DNA of 64,000 nt from contig JBGTSF010000005.1 in NCBI GenBank assembly GCA_041940425.1, positions 1 through 64,000 of the forward strand, written 5' to 3'. The stretch is from DATHTS01 sp041940425 (GTDB taxonomy: Bacteria; Acidobacteriota; Blastocatellia; Pyrinomonadales; Pyrinomonadaceae). Shown here piece by piece: positions 8,142 through 16,281 of the stretch (its first letter is position 1; each line of letters begins with the position of its first letter). The notes under the pieces are model-generated. The model did not search any database, was not told the origin of the DNA, and worked only from the letters and a program-made list of their open reading frames with translations. Position numbers and translations under genes: made by a program.

Positions 8142-10037
8142 CTAAGAAATCGTAATCCCGATTGACTGCAAAAATCTGTCGGGACGTTCGCCGCCGATCA
8201 GAGCGAAAACATAATCGTTCGAAATCGCGCCGATCTTCTTTCCGCTCTCGACATCTTCTAAAACGACTTCCCTCTCACGCAGTTCCTTGATTACCGCGCC
8301 GAAACGAATATCGAGCAGTCCTTCGTCAAAACATTTGTAAAGCTGAAATTTGTTGCCGAATTTGACGGTCGGCGCGAAATAACTGCGGACGAGCAGTGTA
8401 ACTTTGTTCATCTCTTCCGGCGAACGCGGCGTAATGAGAGAACCGTCGCGTTTGCAAACCAGATCAACCGCCGCTTCGACAGCCGAATTTCCGCCGCCGA
8501 CGACGACAATATTTCGACCGCGATATTCGGACGGATTTGTAAGACTGTATAAAACCTTGTTTTCCTCGCGCCCATTGAGACGGAATTTCATGTCTTCGTT
8601 CGGCAGGCGAAGTTTGTTCGGCGCGCCGCGCAAACCGATGGCGAGAACGACGCGCCGCACTCGATAAGCTTGCTGAATTTTTTCATTTCCGCGCGCGGTT
8701 TTGACGATAAAATAATCGCCGTCCGAGGCGCGTGTAACGGATTGACAGCTTTCCTGTTCGTTGATTTTTACGCCTTTTTCTTTTAAGTTATTGAGCCAGA
8801 CATCGAGAATTCTCTCGCGCCGGTCGCCCGGTATTTTCGTTTCCAATTGGTCGGCGATTTCTTTTCGGAATCGGGCAGAGATTTTTTCTTTGTCCGGCAG
8901 AAAATTTGTTTGAAAAAGCTCTTTCCAATCTCCCTGACTTTCGGAGCGCAGAAATTCGCGCAGTTTCTTCTCAAATTCCTTTGCTGTTTTTTCGGTGAGC
9001 AGAGGCGAAAGTTCGCCGTGAAGAGCTTTCGGAATTTTCGGCAAAAGTTCGGCGCGAAGCAGATTTATTTGTTCGGCAACGAGATTTTCAATTTCGTTTT
9101 TAAGTTCCGCTTCAAAACTTTCATCCGTTTTTTCATCGTCCGCGCCGTATTTTGTTTTGGAAAGTCCCAGACCGACAGCTTTCAGACCGCCGAACCAATC
9201 TTTCGTGTCCGGCTTGAAAAAAATATATTTTCCTTTCGGATACATCTCGATGGTCGAAAGAATTTTTTCCTGTTCGATGCCGACATATTTCAAACCTTTT
9301 TCGTGCGCGGCAACTGCCGCCGACGCGCCGCCGGGACCGATGCCTATGATCGCCGCGTCATATTCGACTTTCGGTTCGGGCGCGGCGTTTTTCAATTCAT
9401 CGGCAATATGTTCGATCACTTCCGCGCCTTCTTTGACGGCGTTTTTAATTAAAGGAACGCCGGAAACGTCGCCGATTATGTAACAGCCTTTGACGTTTGT
9501 TTGATACGTCGCGCCGTCGCGCGTCGGCGCGGGACGCGAGCGCACTTCTTTTGTCGTGTTGATGACGATACACGCTTTCGGATTGACCGGACATTCCGCC
9601 TGGCAAGCCGTATCTTCCATACATTGATCCGCCGCGACGACCGCCGCCGTGCCTTCGACAATTGCCAGAACGTCGTGCGGGCAAGCATCAACACACGCCT
9701 GACAGCCGATACAGCGTTCGGTAAAAATAACCGGGTGCGGATATTCGGGACCTCTGTATTTTTTGATGCCGAGTTCGGCAAGTTCGTCTCCGGTCAATTT
9801 TCTCACTGAAGCGAACGGCGAAGATTCCCTATCCTTTCGATAAAAAAAGCCGAACGCGCGAGCCGAATCGTTGAGCATCACGACCAGACCGATGCCGATC
9901 AAAACCAGAAAAATACTCGTCCAGCCGAGCCACGTCAGACCGCCGTAAACCGCTTTTTCGTCCGCGCCGAAATTTTGATTAAGCCACACGAGCGCGGTCA
10001 AAAGAATCAGGCAAATTGTCAGCTGCGTCAGTTTCAT
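8142..10037 (-). CDS. Membrane-bound ferredoxin/FAD pyridine-nucleotide oxidoreductase
   Basis: 631 residues. Two membrane helices come first (about 4-20 and 33-56), then a ferredoxin domain. This has CIGCQACVDACP and CMEDTACQAECP, consistent with two 4Fe-4S clusters (residues 108-155). A thioredoxin-reductase-like flavoprotein module follows: IIGIGPGGASAA near 231 binds FAD, TIEMYPKGKYIFF resembles YpdA-type reductases, and VVVGGGNSAVEAA near 512 binds NAD(P)H. A charged helical insertion of about 130 residues separates the two halves. It probably passes electrons between NAD(P)H and the iron-sulfur clusters at the inner face of the membrane. No CxxC redox disulfide of true thioredoxin reductase is seen. 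Its start overlaps the stop of the FHA-heptahaem gene by 4 bp, so the two are translationally coupled and likely form one complex. Confidence 0.82.
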   Translation of the reverse strand: MKLTQLTICLILLTALVWLNQNFGADEKAVYGGLTWLGWTSIFLVLIGIGLVVMLNDSARAFGFFYRKDRESSPFASVRKLTGDELAELGIKKYRGPEYPHPVIFTERCIGCQACVDACPHDVLAIVEGTAAVVAADQCMEDTACQAECPVNPKACIVINTTKEVRSRPAPTRDGATYQTNVKGCYIIGDVSGVPLIKNAVKEGAEVIEHIADELKNAAPEPKVEYDAAIIGIGPGGASAAVAAHEKGLKYVGIEQEKILSTIEMYPKGKYIFFKPDTKDWFGGLKAVGLGLSKTKYGADDEKTDESFEAELKNEIENLVAEQINLLRAELLPKIPKALHGELSPLLTEKTAKEFEKKLREFLRSESQGDWKELFQTNFLPDKEKISARFRKEIADQLETKIPGDRRERILDVWLNNLKEKGVKINEQESCQSVTRASDGDYFIVKTARGNEKIQQAYRVRRVVLAIGLRGAPNKLRLPNEDMKFRLNGREENKVLYSLTNPSEYRGRNIVVVGGGNSAVEAAVDLVCKRDGSLITPRSPEEMNKVTLLVRSYFAPTVKFGNKFQLYKCFDEGLLDIRFGAVIKELREREVVLEDVESGKKIGAISNDYVFALIGGERPDRFLQSIGITIS

Positions 10038-11464
10038 TTTTCTTTCAGACGAAGTATCTGCGCTTCGATCACTTTTTGACGAACGGCTCTCGCCTCGTCA
10101 GTTAAAAACGCGCTCCAGCGGTTTTGACCGAACGGATGCTGAACGTGGCACGAAACGCAGTTCGCTTGATCCGCGCCGATCAAAACGCGGTTCGTTTTTT
10201 CTTCGGTCAGACCGTTATGACATTGCGCGCAGGTCTGATACGGCGTTTCGCGGTCAACCTGATCGAAGCTGTTATGACAGCTTGAACACGAAACGCGGTT
10301 TGATGCGTCGGTTTTCATCCCGTCCGCCGGTTTCAGGCGATAGAGATGAATCGCGTGAAACTGGCGGCTGAGACGCATCTGTTCGGTTTCGTCTTTGACG
10401 CGCGAAGCCGTAACGGTCGGCATCGCTTCGGCTAGTTCTTTGTAGAGACCTTTCCAAATCCATCTGCCGTCTTTTGCCGGATAACCGAATGTTCCGCCGT
10501 GCGCCGTGCCGACGGATTTTCCGTTATAAAGATTTTTGTTGTTGTCGTTATGACATTCGGCACAGCCCTGAATCGCGGCAACGCGCGGCTGAAAATTTTC
10601 GCCCTGATGTTCCAGATGACAAACCGTGCAGGTGATCCCGGCTTGCTCGTGCGCCAGAGTGTTCGACGGGTGAAAACGTTCGGCTTGATGACAACTGATG
10701 CAGGCGTTTTCCATCGGTTCATCCGGCGCGTGACAGGTCGTGCAGGAATTTTCGTTGGCGCGGCTTGCAATCTGCAAAGCGTTCGCCGTTCGGATATGCG
10801 GACTCGAAAGCGGCTTGCTGACATACGTCTGCGGAAACTCGTAAAAAGCGAAAACGGCAAATGCGCCGAAGACCAAAAACGCCCAGACGAACAGACCGAA
10901 ACGCCATGGACGCTGTAGATCGCCGGTCGGTTTCCAATTGATCATTGCTTTTCCCGGCTGTGGTTTTTCCTTCGGTCTGAGGCGCGTTCCCCAATCTTCT
11001 TTTTCGCGCGTTCGCTTTTCCCAGAAAACTTTCAGAACTCCGGCGACCTCTTCATTTTCGCGGTCGGCAATGACCTGATCGAGCGGCGGCAGTTTGCGCG
11101 TCGAATGTTTCAGATCGCCTGTGAACTGGTGAAAAACCGTCAATTCCAATTCGTTTTCGCGGCGCAAAACGGTGATCGTAAAAGGTCCGATCTGGATTAT
11201 GTCGCCGTCCGCCAAAACGTCGGCTTCTTCGGCTGAAAGAAGTTTCCCGTTGAGCGTCAGAGAATTCGAAGCGCTTAGATTTATCAGAAAATAATCCGCT
11301 TCGACGCGGTTGATCCCGGCGTGAATGCGCGAAACCGAACGATGATTCAAAACGACATCGCACGACTGCAAACGCCCGATGACCAGCGCGTCCTTTTCCA
11401 CCGTAACGGGCGCGGCTGAATGATCCACGTAGGAAATAGTAAATTTTCCGGTTTGCAGTTTCAT
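10034..11464 (-). CDS. FHA domain - transmembrane helix - heptahaem cytochrome c fusion
   Basis: 476 residues. Residues 28-95 form an FHA domain: LVIGRLQSCDVVLN, then SVSRIHA and NSLTLNG are the conserved phosphothreonine-binding loops. After a polar linker comes a single membrane helix (about 190-210). The rest has seven CXXCH haem motifs: CTTCH, CISCH, CTVCH, CAECH, CSSCH, CAQCH, CVSCH. Topology is therefore cytoplasmic FHA and periplasmic class III-like cytochrome. An FHA domain fused to a multihaem cytochrome is very unusual; it suggests that phosphorylation by a Ser/Thr kinase recruits or gates the electron carrier. The stop overlaps the start of the flavoprotein gene (4 bp). The cNMP/Fe-S membrane gene lies upstream across a repeat-containing gap. 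Confidence 0.88.
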   Translation of the reverse strand: MKLQTGKFTISYVDHSAAPVTVEKDALVIGRLQSCDVVLNHRSVSRIHAGINRVEADYFLINLSASNSLTLNGKLLSAEEADVLADGDIIQIGPFTITVLRRENELELTVFHQFTGDLKHSTRKLPPLDQVIADRENEEVAGVLKVFWEKRTREKEDWGTRLRPKEKPQPGKAMINWKPTGDLQRPWRFGLFVWAFLVFGAFAVFAFYEFPQTYVSKPLSSPHIRTANALQIASRANENSCTTCHAPDEPMENACISCHQAERFHPSNTLAHEQAGITCTVCHLEHQGENFQPRVAAIQGCAECHNDNNKNLYNGKSVGTAHGGTFGYPAKDGRWIWKGLYKELAEAMPTVTASRVKDETEQMRLSRQFHAIHLYRLKPADGMKTDASNRVSCSSCHNSFDQVDRETPYQTCAQCHNGLTEEKTNRVLIGADQANCVSCHVQHPFGQNRWSAFLTDEARAVRQKVIEAQILRLKEK

Positions 11465-11493
11465 TAAAAATTAAATTGAAATAAGAAATTTGA

Positions 11494-11601
11494 ACCGCAG
11501 AGACGCAGAGTTTTTTAGAATACTTTCTTTATTTTCTAAACTAACTTTTGCTTTGCTCTTTATTCTCGTAAATCTCTCTGCGCCTCTGCGTCTTCGGCGG
11601 T
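11494..11601. repeat. Inverted repeat with CGCAGAG-type arms
   Basis: The left arm (11494-11510) reads ACCGCAGAGACGCAGAG. The right arm (about 11574-11601) contains CTCTCTGCGCCTCTGCG and ends GGCGGT. The loop is AT-rich. It lies between the cNMP/Fe-S gene and the FHA gene of the redox cluster and may attenuate read-through. Confidence 0.75.
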
Positions 11602-11610
11602 AAAAAATCT

Positions 11611-14106
11611 TCATCTCGTCATCAATACAAAATAAACTACCTGAACGATATGGACGACCATCAAAACGAGCATTATCGAAGTAAACAGAACATGCGGCGC
11701 GAGCCAGATTTTCAGCGATTGATGCAGGTAAACGAGCGCGTCAATCCGGCGCAAAGTCGCCGCCGCTTCGACCGCTTCCATCAAACGCAAGCCGTCAACC
11801 TGCGGCATATTTTCGGCATAGGGACGAAATTTTTCCCGCGCTCTTGCCAGCATTGTTTTTAAATCCTGCCGGTAAATATATTGCCTGAATAAATACCAGA
11901 GACCGAGATAACGGCGGCGAACTTTTGACTTAATTATCCGGCGCAAATCTTCATTGTTCGTTTCCTCGCTCAGACGCACGAGGTCTGCCCGCAGTTCTTC
12001 GCGCCGCGCCAGCAGATCTTCCAGCAGAAGCGGCTCGCCTTCGATGCGTGTCATCAGAGGCGGCACGACCAGATAACAAAAAACTCCGAAAAGCCCCGAC
12101 GCAATAACCAGATCGAACGAGATCATCAAAAGCGATGTCAGCAAACCGCCCGAACTCGTGCCGCCGTGAACGAGAATCAAAAATCCCGCCAAAACTCCGA
12201 TATAAACATGCGACATCATCCAGTAGCGCAAAGCACCGGCGCGGCGGCGGTAGATTTGTTTGCGAAGCGGATAAAGTATTACCCAAATTATTCCGGCAAG
12301 TCCGGCAAACCCGGTTATCCAGCGCATCGTTAGCCATGTATTGGGCGAAAACGGCGTGTCCTGCGAAAATGTATATGTCGCCCAAAGTGCCGCGCCGCCG
12401 CCGGTGATAACGAGAAGCATTCCGAGCAAGTGCCAGACCGCCGCCAGCAAATCGAACTTGTGAATATTTTTTCCGATGGCGTGCGTTTTATCTTTGTAAA
12501 TTAAACCGATGGTCTCTTTGACCTCGCCGAAATATTCGCGCGGATTGACGCGAAGGAGCGCGCCGGTCGGACAATTTTCCTCGCACGAATATTTTTGCTT
12601 TTTCGCGTTCGGCGGATTGAGCGGCGTTTCCTGACAGAGATTGCATTTGACCGCCAGCAGATTTTCCGTTTCGGTTACGGGCGGCGGCAAGGCGACCTGT
12701 CCGAGCGAAAAAACGGAAAGAATTTTTTTGAAAATATTGTTCGAACTATTTCCGTTTTTCAAACTTTTGCGCGGGATCATTGTGATCGCGTTATACGGGC
12801 ATTGCGTAGCGCAGTCGCCGCAGCCGATACAGGTCGAAAAATTTATGTCTATTTCGCCGTTCGGAAAACGCGCGATCGCGCCGGTCGGACAGCCCGTCAG
12901 GCATTCCGGGTCTTGGCAATGCAGACAGACCGACGGCATCAGAACGCTTTGTGTTGTTTTTGAATTCGGTTTGACCGGGCGTTCGATGTGTATGCCGCGC
13001 CGGACGAGCCGCGAATGTCCGTGAACTTTATGACACGCGAGCGAGCAGTTGCCGCAGCGGATGCATTTCGCCATATCCATGACGAGCAGATTCACGCTGT
13101 CCACCACGCCCGTTTCGATCTCCTTTCCGGCGGCGGTCAAAACTCTTTTATCAACCGGCGGCGGAGGTTTCGGCGTGTCATCGGCGCGAGAAGTATTGCT
13201 CAGAGAAGAAAGTACCGCGTCGCGCAAATCTTTTTTTTCACGCAGGTAGGAAACGGCGATTTCGACGACTTCCGTTCTCCCGCGAACGGTCGCCGTGTAT
13301 TGCCAGTTTGCCGGTCGGTCAACGGCTTCGAGTCCGAGACAACTGCCCGCGCCGAGAAAATCGAGTCCGACCGATTCGCTCAAACCGACAAGCGCGTCCG
13401 CCGCTTTCGGATTAAAATCCGCGCCGCTGACGCGCTGAATCCAGCCGTTGCGGACAAAAACGACGCGGTTGATCGGATCGTTTTCGTGAAACAGAACATA
13501 ATCTTTTTCATAGACGGCAAACCGCGCCGCGTCGCCGAGTTTTTTGAGAATTTCCGCATTGAAAAAAGCGGGCTGAAATTCCTTGAATTCGTTGAGCGTC
13601 AGATCGAGACCGTAATGCCGGTAACTGCGGTCGAGAGCTTTGCCGAATTTCGGCAGTTTCCGCAAAAGGCGAAGCGCGGGACGGGCAAATTCGAGAACGA
13701 CTGCCGGCGGCGAATCTCCGGGAACTTTGACGGTCGCGGTTCTTTTCGTTCCGGCGAGAACCGCCATTTCGCCGAACGTATTTCCGGCGGAAATTTCACC
13801 GACCTTGATCTGCCGCCTGTCTTCATCGGTGATCACCGCTTCGAGAAGCCCGCGAACGAGAATATAAAAGATATTGCTTTCCCATGTATTTTCACGAATG
13901 ACTATTTCGTCCGGCGCAAATTCCAGAAGCCGCGCGTAAGGTCCGACTTTTTTACTGCCGCCGTAACTGCGCCCGAACAGAATAATATCCATATCGAGTT
14001 CGTTGCGAAATTCGCCGTTCGGCAACTCTTCGACGAGTTCCGAAACGATCTCCGTTTTCCGAAAAGCCTCGATAATCTGCTCGTGATTTTCGATTTCACG
14101 CGGCAT
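11611..14106 (-). CDS. Two cNMP-binding domains - polyferredoxin - haem-b type membrane domain fusion
   Basis: 831 residues. Two cyclic nucleotide-binding domains come first. One spans about 55-160 and contains GNTFGEMAVLAGTKRTATVK, a good phosphate-binding cassette; the second, about 175-310, is degenerate. Residues 345-515 form an NrfC/DmsB-like ferredoxin domain. Its cysteine groups are CIRCGNCSLAC, CLHCQDPECLTGCP, CIGCGDCATQCP and CNLCQ...CEENCP, enough for about four 4Fe-4S clusters. The C-terminal third is membrane: helices near 549-582, 592-614, 629-649, 652-682 and 795-829. Two helices carry H-x13-H pairs (about H633/H647 and H803/H817), as in ferric-reductase/NOX haem-b domains. I infer a quinol- or ferredoxin-linked transmembrane electron path allosterically controlled by a cyclic nucleotide. 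Domain calls are firm, haem b is inferred. Confidence 0.85.
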   Translation of the reverse strand: MPREIENHEQIIEAFRKTEIVSELVEELPNGEFRNELDMDIILFGRSYGGSKKVGPYARLLEFAPDEIVIRENTWESNIFYILVRGLLEAVITDEDRRQIKVGEISAGNTFGEMAVLAGTKRTATVKVPGDSPPAVVLEFARPALRLLRKLPKFGKALDRSYRHYGLDLTLNEFKEFQPAFFNAEILKKLGDAARFAVYEKDYVLFHENDPINRVVFVRNGWIQRVSGADFNPKAADALVGLSESVGLDFLGAGSCLGLEAVDRPANWQYTATVRGRTEVVEIAVSYLREKKDLRDAVLSSLSNTSRADDTPKPPPPVDKRVLTAAGKEIETGVVDSVNLLVMDMAKCIRCGNCSLACHKVHGHSRLVRRGIHIERPVKPNSKTTQSVLMPSVCLHCQDPECLTGCPTGAIARFPNGEIDINFSTCIGCGDCATQCPYNAITMIPRKSLKNGNSSNNIFKKILSVFSLGQVALPPPVTETENLLAVKCNLCQETPLNPPNAKKQKYSCEENCPTGALLRVNPREYFGEVKETIGLIYKDKTHAIGKNIHKFDLLAAVWHLLGMLLVITGGGAALWATYTFSQDTPFSPNTWLTMRWITGFAGLAGIIWVILYPLRKQIYRRRAGALRYWMMSHVYIGVLAGFLILVHGGTSSGGLLTSLLMISFDLVIASGLFGVFCYLVVPPLMTRIEGEPLLLEDLLARREELRADLVRLSEETNNEDLRRIIKSKVRRRYLGLWYLFRQYIYRQDLKTMLARAREKFRPYAENMPQVDGLRLMEAVEAAATLRRIDALVYLHQSLKIWLAPHVLFTSIMLVLMVVHIVQVVYFVLMTR

Positions 14107-14220
14107 AGTTTTCTTTAGCGGAAGATTTTTTTATGACAGCATACATCGCGTCGGCAATGTAAAATTCACTGCTGCGCTTTAAACTTCCCCGGCTCTGCTC
14201 TATTCGTAACGGACGAACTT

Positions 14221-14607
14221 TTAGTAAAAATAAATGTATAAAGCGATCAAAATCACTACCGCAAAAAAAACAATAATCACCGCACCGGCGGCGAGAATAA
14301 TCCATTTAATTATTCCCGAGTCTTTCTTTTTGTCAGGCGATTTGTTTTGCGGCGGAAAATTGTTTGGCGAATCACTTACCGGATTTTTCGGCTGTTCCGT
14401 TTCCGGTGATTTTGAAGTATCCAAATCCATTTTCGCCAGCAGTAGATCATGCTCGGATTTCGAAAAAGCGAGCGTTCCCGCATATTTATCGAATTCGGTC
14501 GCATCCGCGCGTTTTTCTTCTTTGACGAAAGGATTCCCGCATTCGGGACAAAATGCTTTGGCTATTTCAACGTCTTCGCCGCATTTCTCGCATTTTTTCA
14601 AACTCAT
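14221..14607 (-). CDS. Zinc-ribbon protein with C-terminal membrane anchor
   Basis: 128 residues if started at ATG 14607, which forms TAATG with the stop of the tetrahaem cytochrome gene; a longer in-frame start at 14625 exists but would overlap that gene. CEKCG and CPECGNPF near the N-terminus make a zinc ribbon. A Pro/Lys/Ser-rich disordered middle follows, then a single very hydrophobic helix at residues 103-127 ends the protein (tail anchor). Such zinc-ribbon/TM proteins are common and mostly uncharacterised. The one-base coupling with the cytochrome gene places it in the redox operon, but its part there is unknown. Confidence 0.75.
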   Translation of the reverse strand: MSLKKCEKCGEDVEIAKAFCPECGNPFVKEEKRADATEFDKYAGTLAFSKSEHDLLLAKMDLDTSKSPETEQPKNPVSDSPNNFPPQNKSPDKKKDSGIIKWIILAAGAVIIVFFAVVILIALYIYFY

Positions 14608-15260
14608 TAATTTTCTTTGTGACAAATCAAACAGTCATTGGTCGTCGCAAAACCCGGTTTCTTTTTCAAGTCGGGACGCAATGCCGCCGCCGCGTCGTGA
14701 CAGGTGTTGCAGTTGATGTGATATGCAAGCTCGTTGTTCAACTCTTTCGTAACTTGTTTGTCGCCTTCCTTATAAACGGCTGTCGGCATTTCCTTTCCGT
14801 CCGGCACATTGCCGTCTTGAAAATGACAATCGCGGCATCCGGTTACCTTCTGCGAAGATTTCTGCCATACTTCCATCGTCAAAATCACGTCTCGCTCCGA
14901 GGTAACGAGCGGCGGCTTGAGCGCCGATTTCGGTTGGTCGGTGTGATGACAATCAACGCATCCGACGACCGATTTCCCGTCGGGGCTGTATTTTTCAAAA
15001 GCGTGCGTGTCGTGATTAAAAGCAACTTCGCCGTATTCGGAAAAGCTGTCCTTGCCGAGCGTAAAATCTTTCGGAATTTTTTTATTCGCGGTTGCCTGCG
15101 GCGTTTCCGCCGGTTTCGGTTTTTCGGCGTCAGATGTCGGCGTAGGCGTAGTCTGGGCGAAAACGGTCGTGCCGAATTTTGAAAAGGAATTATTGATTAA
15201 CAAACCGAGAGCAAAAAAAGCAAAAATAGCGATAACGATCAATTTCGAAACGTTCTTCAT
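14607..15260 (-). CDS. Exported tetrahaem cytochrome c3-like protein
   Basis: 217 residues with a strong AAGGAG ribosome site before ATG 15260. An N-terminal signal segment (residues 6-35) ends near VFAQ and is followed by a Thr/Pro/Lys-rich linker. The domain from about residue 70 has four CXXCH motifs (CVDCH, CRDCH, CNTCH, CLICH) with FNHDTHAF and paired His residues suited to bis-His ligation, so it is a class III cytochrome c. Probably a soluble or N-anchored periplasmic electron shuttle between the membrane parts of the cluster and the larger cytochromes encoded upstream. Followed by the coupled zinc-ribbon gene. Confidence 0.87.
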   Translation of the reverse strand: MKNVSKLIVIAIFAFFALGLLINNSFSKFGTTVFAQTTPTPTSDAEKPKPAETPQATANKKIPKDFTLGKDSFSEYGEVAFNHDTHAFEKYSPDGKSVVGCVDCHHTDQPKSALKPPLVTSERDVILTMEVWQKSSQKVTGCRDCHFQDGNVPDGKEMPTAVYKEGDKQVTKELNNELAYHINCNTCHDAAAALRPDLKKKPGFATTNDCLICHKEN

Positions 15261-15345
15261 TTTTTCTCCTTAATAATTTATGAATCAATGCCAATCTTTT
15301 AGTTGCCCTAAATATAACCCTTTTTACGAAAAAAATAAATAAAAT

Positions 15346-15377
15346 TTGGTCTTTGGTCTTTGGTTTTTGGTTTTTGG
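15346..15377. repeat. GGTCTTT/GGTTTTT heptamer run
   Basis: About four tandem heptamers of GGTCTTT drifting to GGTTTTT, single-armed, in the 142-bp gap between two cytochrome genes. Same architecture class as the other heptamer runs in the window. Confidence 0.7.
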
Positions 15378-15402
15378 AAGTGTTTTTTACATTCAATTCT
15401 CG

Positions 15403-16281
15403 TTAAAAACCTGACGGGATCATATCGAAACCCGAACCGCTGTGACAGCGGGCGCAGTTGGCGAAATCTTTCTCACCGAAAGCGCGAACGTCGTTATGAC
15501 AAGCCCGGCAGCTAACCGCGCCGCCCGACGAAAAATGCTGGACGGCGACCGGCATCGAAACCTGTCTCGTCTGCGGCGCGCCGGCTTTGACCGTGTGGCA
15601 GTCGCTGCAGTTTACGCCCTGCCTTGCGGTGTGATCGGCGTGAGAAAAAACGGCTTTGAAAACGGTTCTCGCGGCTTGCGTCCGGCGATACGGCGCGAGG
15701 TCGTGGCAGACATTGCACGAACCGATATTGCTTTCCGGCGTGTGGCAGGCGTAGCAGGTCGCGTGAGCGTTTATCCCGACCGGAATCGTTTTCGCCGCGC
15801 CCTGCGGCAGATGACACGCCGCACAGCCCGCCGCCGGTCTGCCCGCGCCGCTCAGATGCGCGGCGTGGTCGAATTTCATATTAAAACCTTCGTTAAACCG
15901 CGCCGGAAAAGATTTCATCGTCGCCGGAACGGTTTGCAGATCGTCGTGGCACATCACGCAGATGCCCGATTCGGGATTGGTAAATTCGTTCAGATGACAA
16001 CCGACGCACGAATCGTGTCCGGGAAATTTCAGGCTCAAAGAATTGCCCTCGCGCCGGTGGCACGAATCGCAGTTTATTTCCAAATGTTCGGGAACGCTGT
16101 GCGAAAACTTGCTGTAGTCTTTATCGGAAATTTTCTGCGCCGATGGTGCAGTCGTGTCTTCCGCCGTGATGACGACATTCGCTTTTTCCTGCTTCAGACA
16201 GCTCGCGGCAAACGCCGAAAGTGCCGCCGCAATGAGCAGAATTTTGACGGAATTTTTCGATTTAAAATTAAATTTTCTCAA
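15403..16281 (-). CDS. Nonahaem cytochrome c lipoprotein
   Basis: 292 residues. The signal peptide ends in lipobox-like FAASC (Cys near residue 28), so a periplasm-facing lipoprotein is likely. There are nine CXXCH sites: CDSCH, CVGCH, CVMCH, CAACH, CYACH, CNVCH, CSDCH, CRACH, CARCH, with intervening FSHSVPEH, FDHAAH and FSHADH histidines for the distal ligands. The first 100 residues resemble those of the neighbouring 16282-17325 protein (FSHS..H..I.C.SCH ... HDSC.GCH), which suggests an old duplication. It starts one base after the stop of that gene, so the pair is translationally linked. Role inferred as a periplasmic or outer-membrane electron relay. Confidence 0.88.
   Translation of the reverse strand: MRKFNFKSKNSVKILLIAAALSAFAASCLKQEKANVVITAEDTTAPSAQKISDKDYSKFSHSVPEHLEINCDSCHRREGNSLSLKFPGHDSCVGCHLNEFTNPESGICVMCHDDLQTVPATMKSFPARFNEGFNMKFDHAAHLSGAGRPAAGCAACHLPQGAAKTIPVGINAHATCYACHTPESNIGSCNVCHDLAPYRRTQAARTVFKAVFSHADHTARQGVNCSDCHTVKAGAPQTRQVSMPVAVQHFSSGGAVSCRACHNDVRAFGEKDFANCARCHSGSGFDMIPSGF

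Noticed and set aside
12988..14118. A 376-residue plus-strand frame opposite the cNMP/Fe-S gene
   Set aside because: Arg/Phe-rich antisense translation without any motif; the minus-strand gene is certain.
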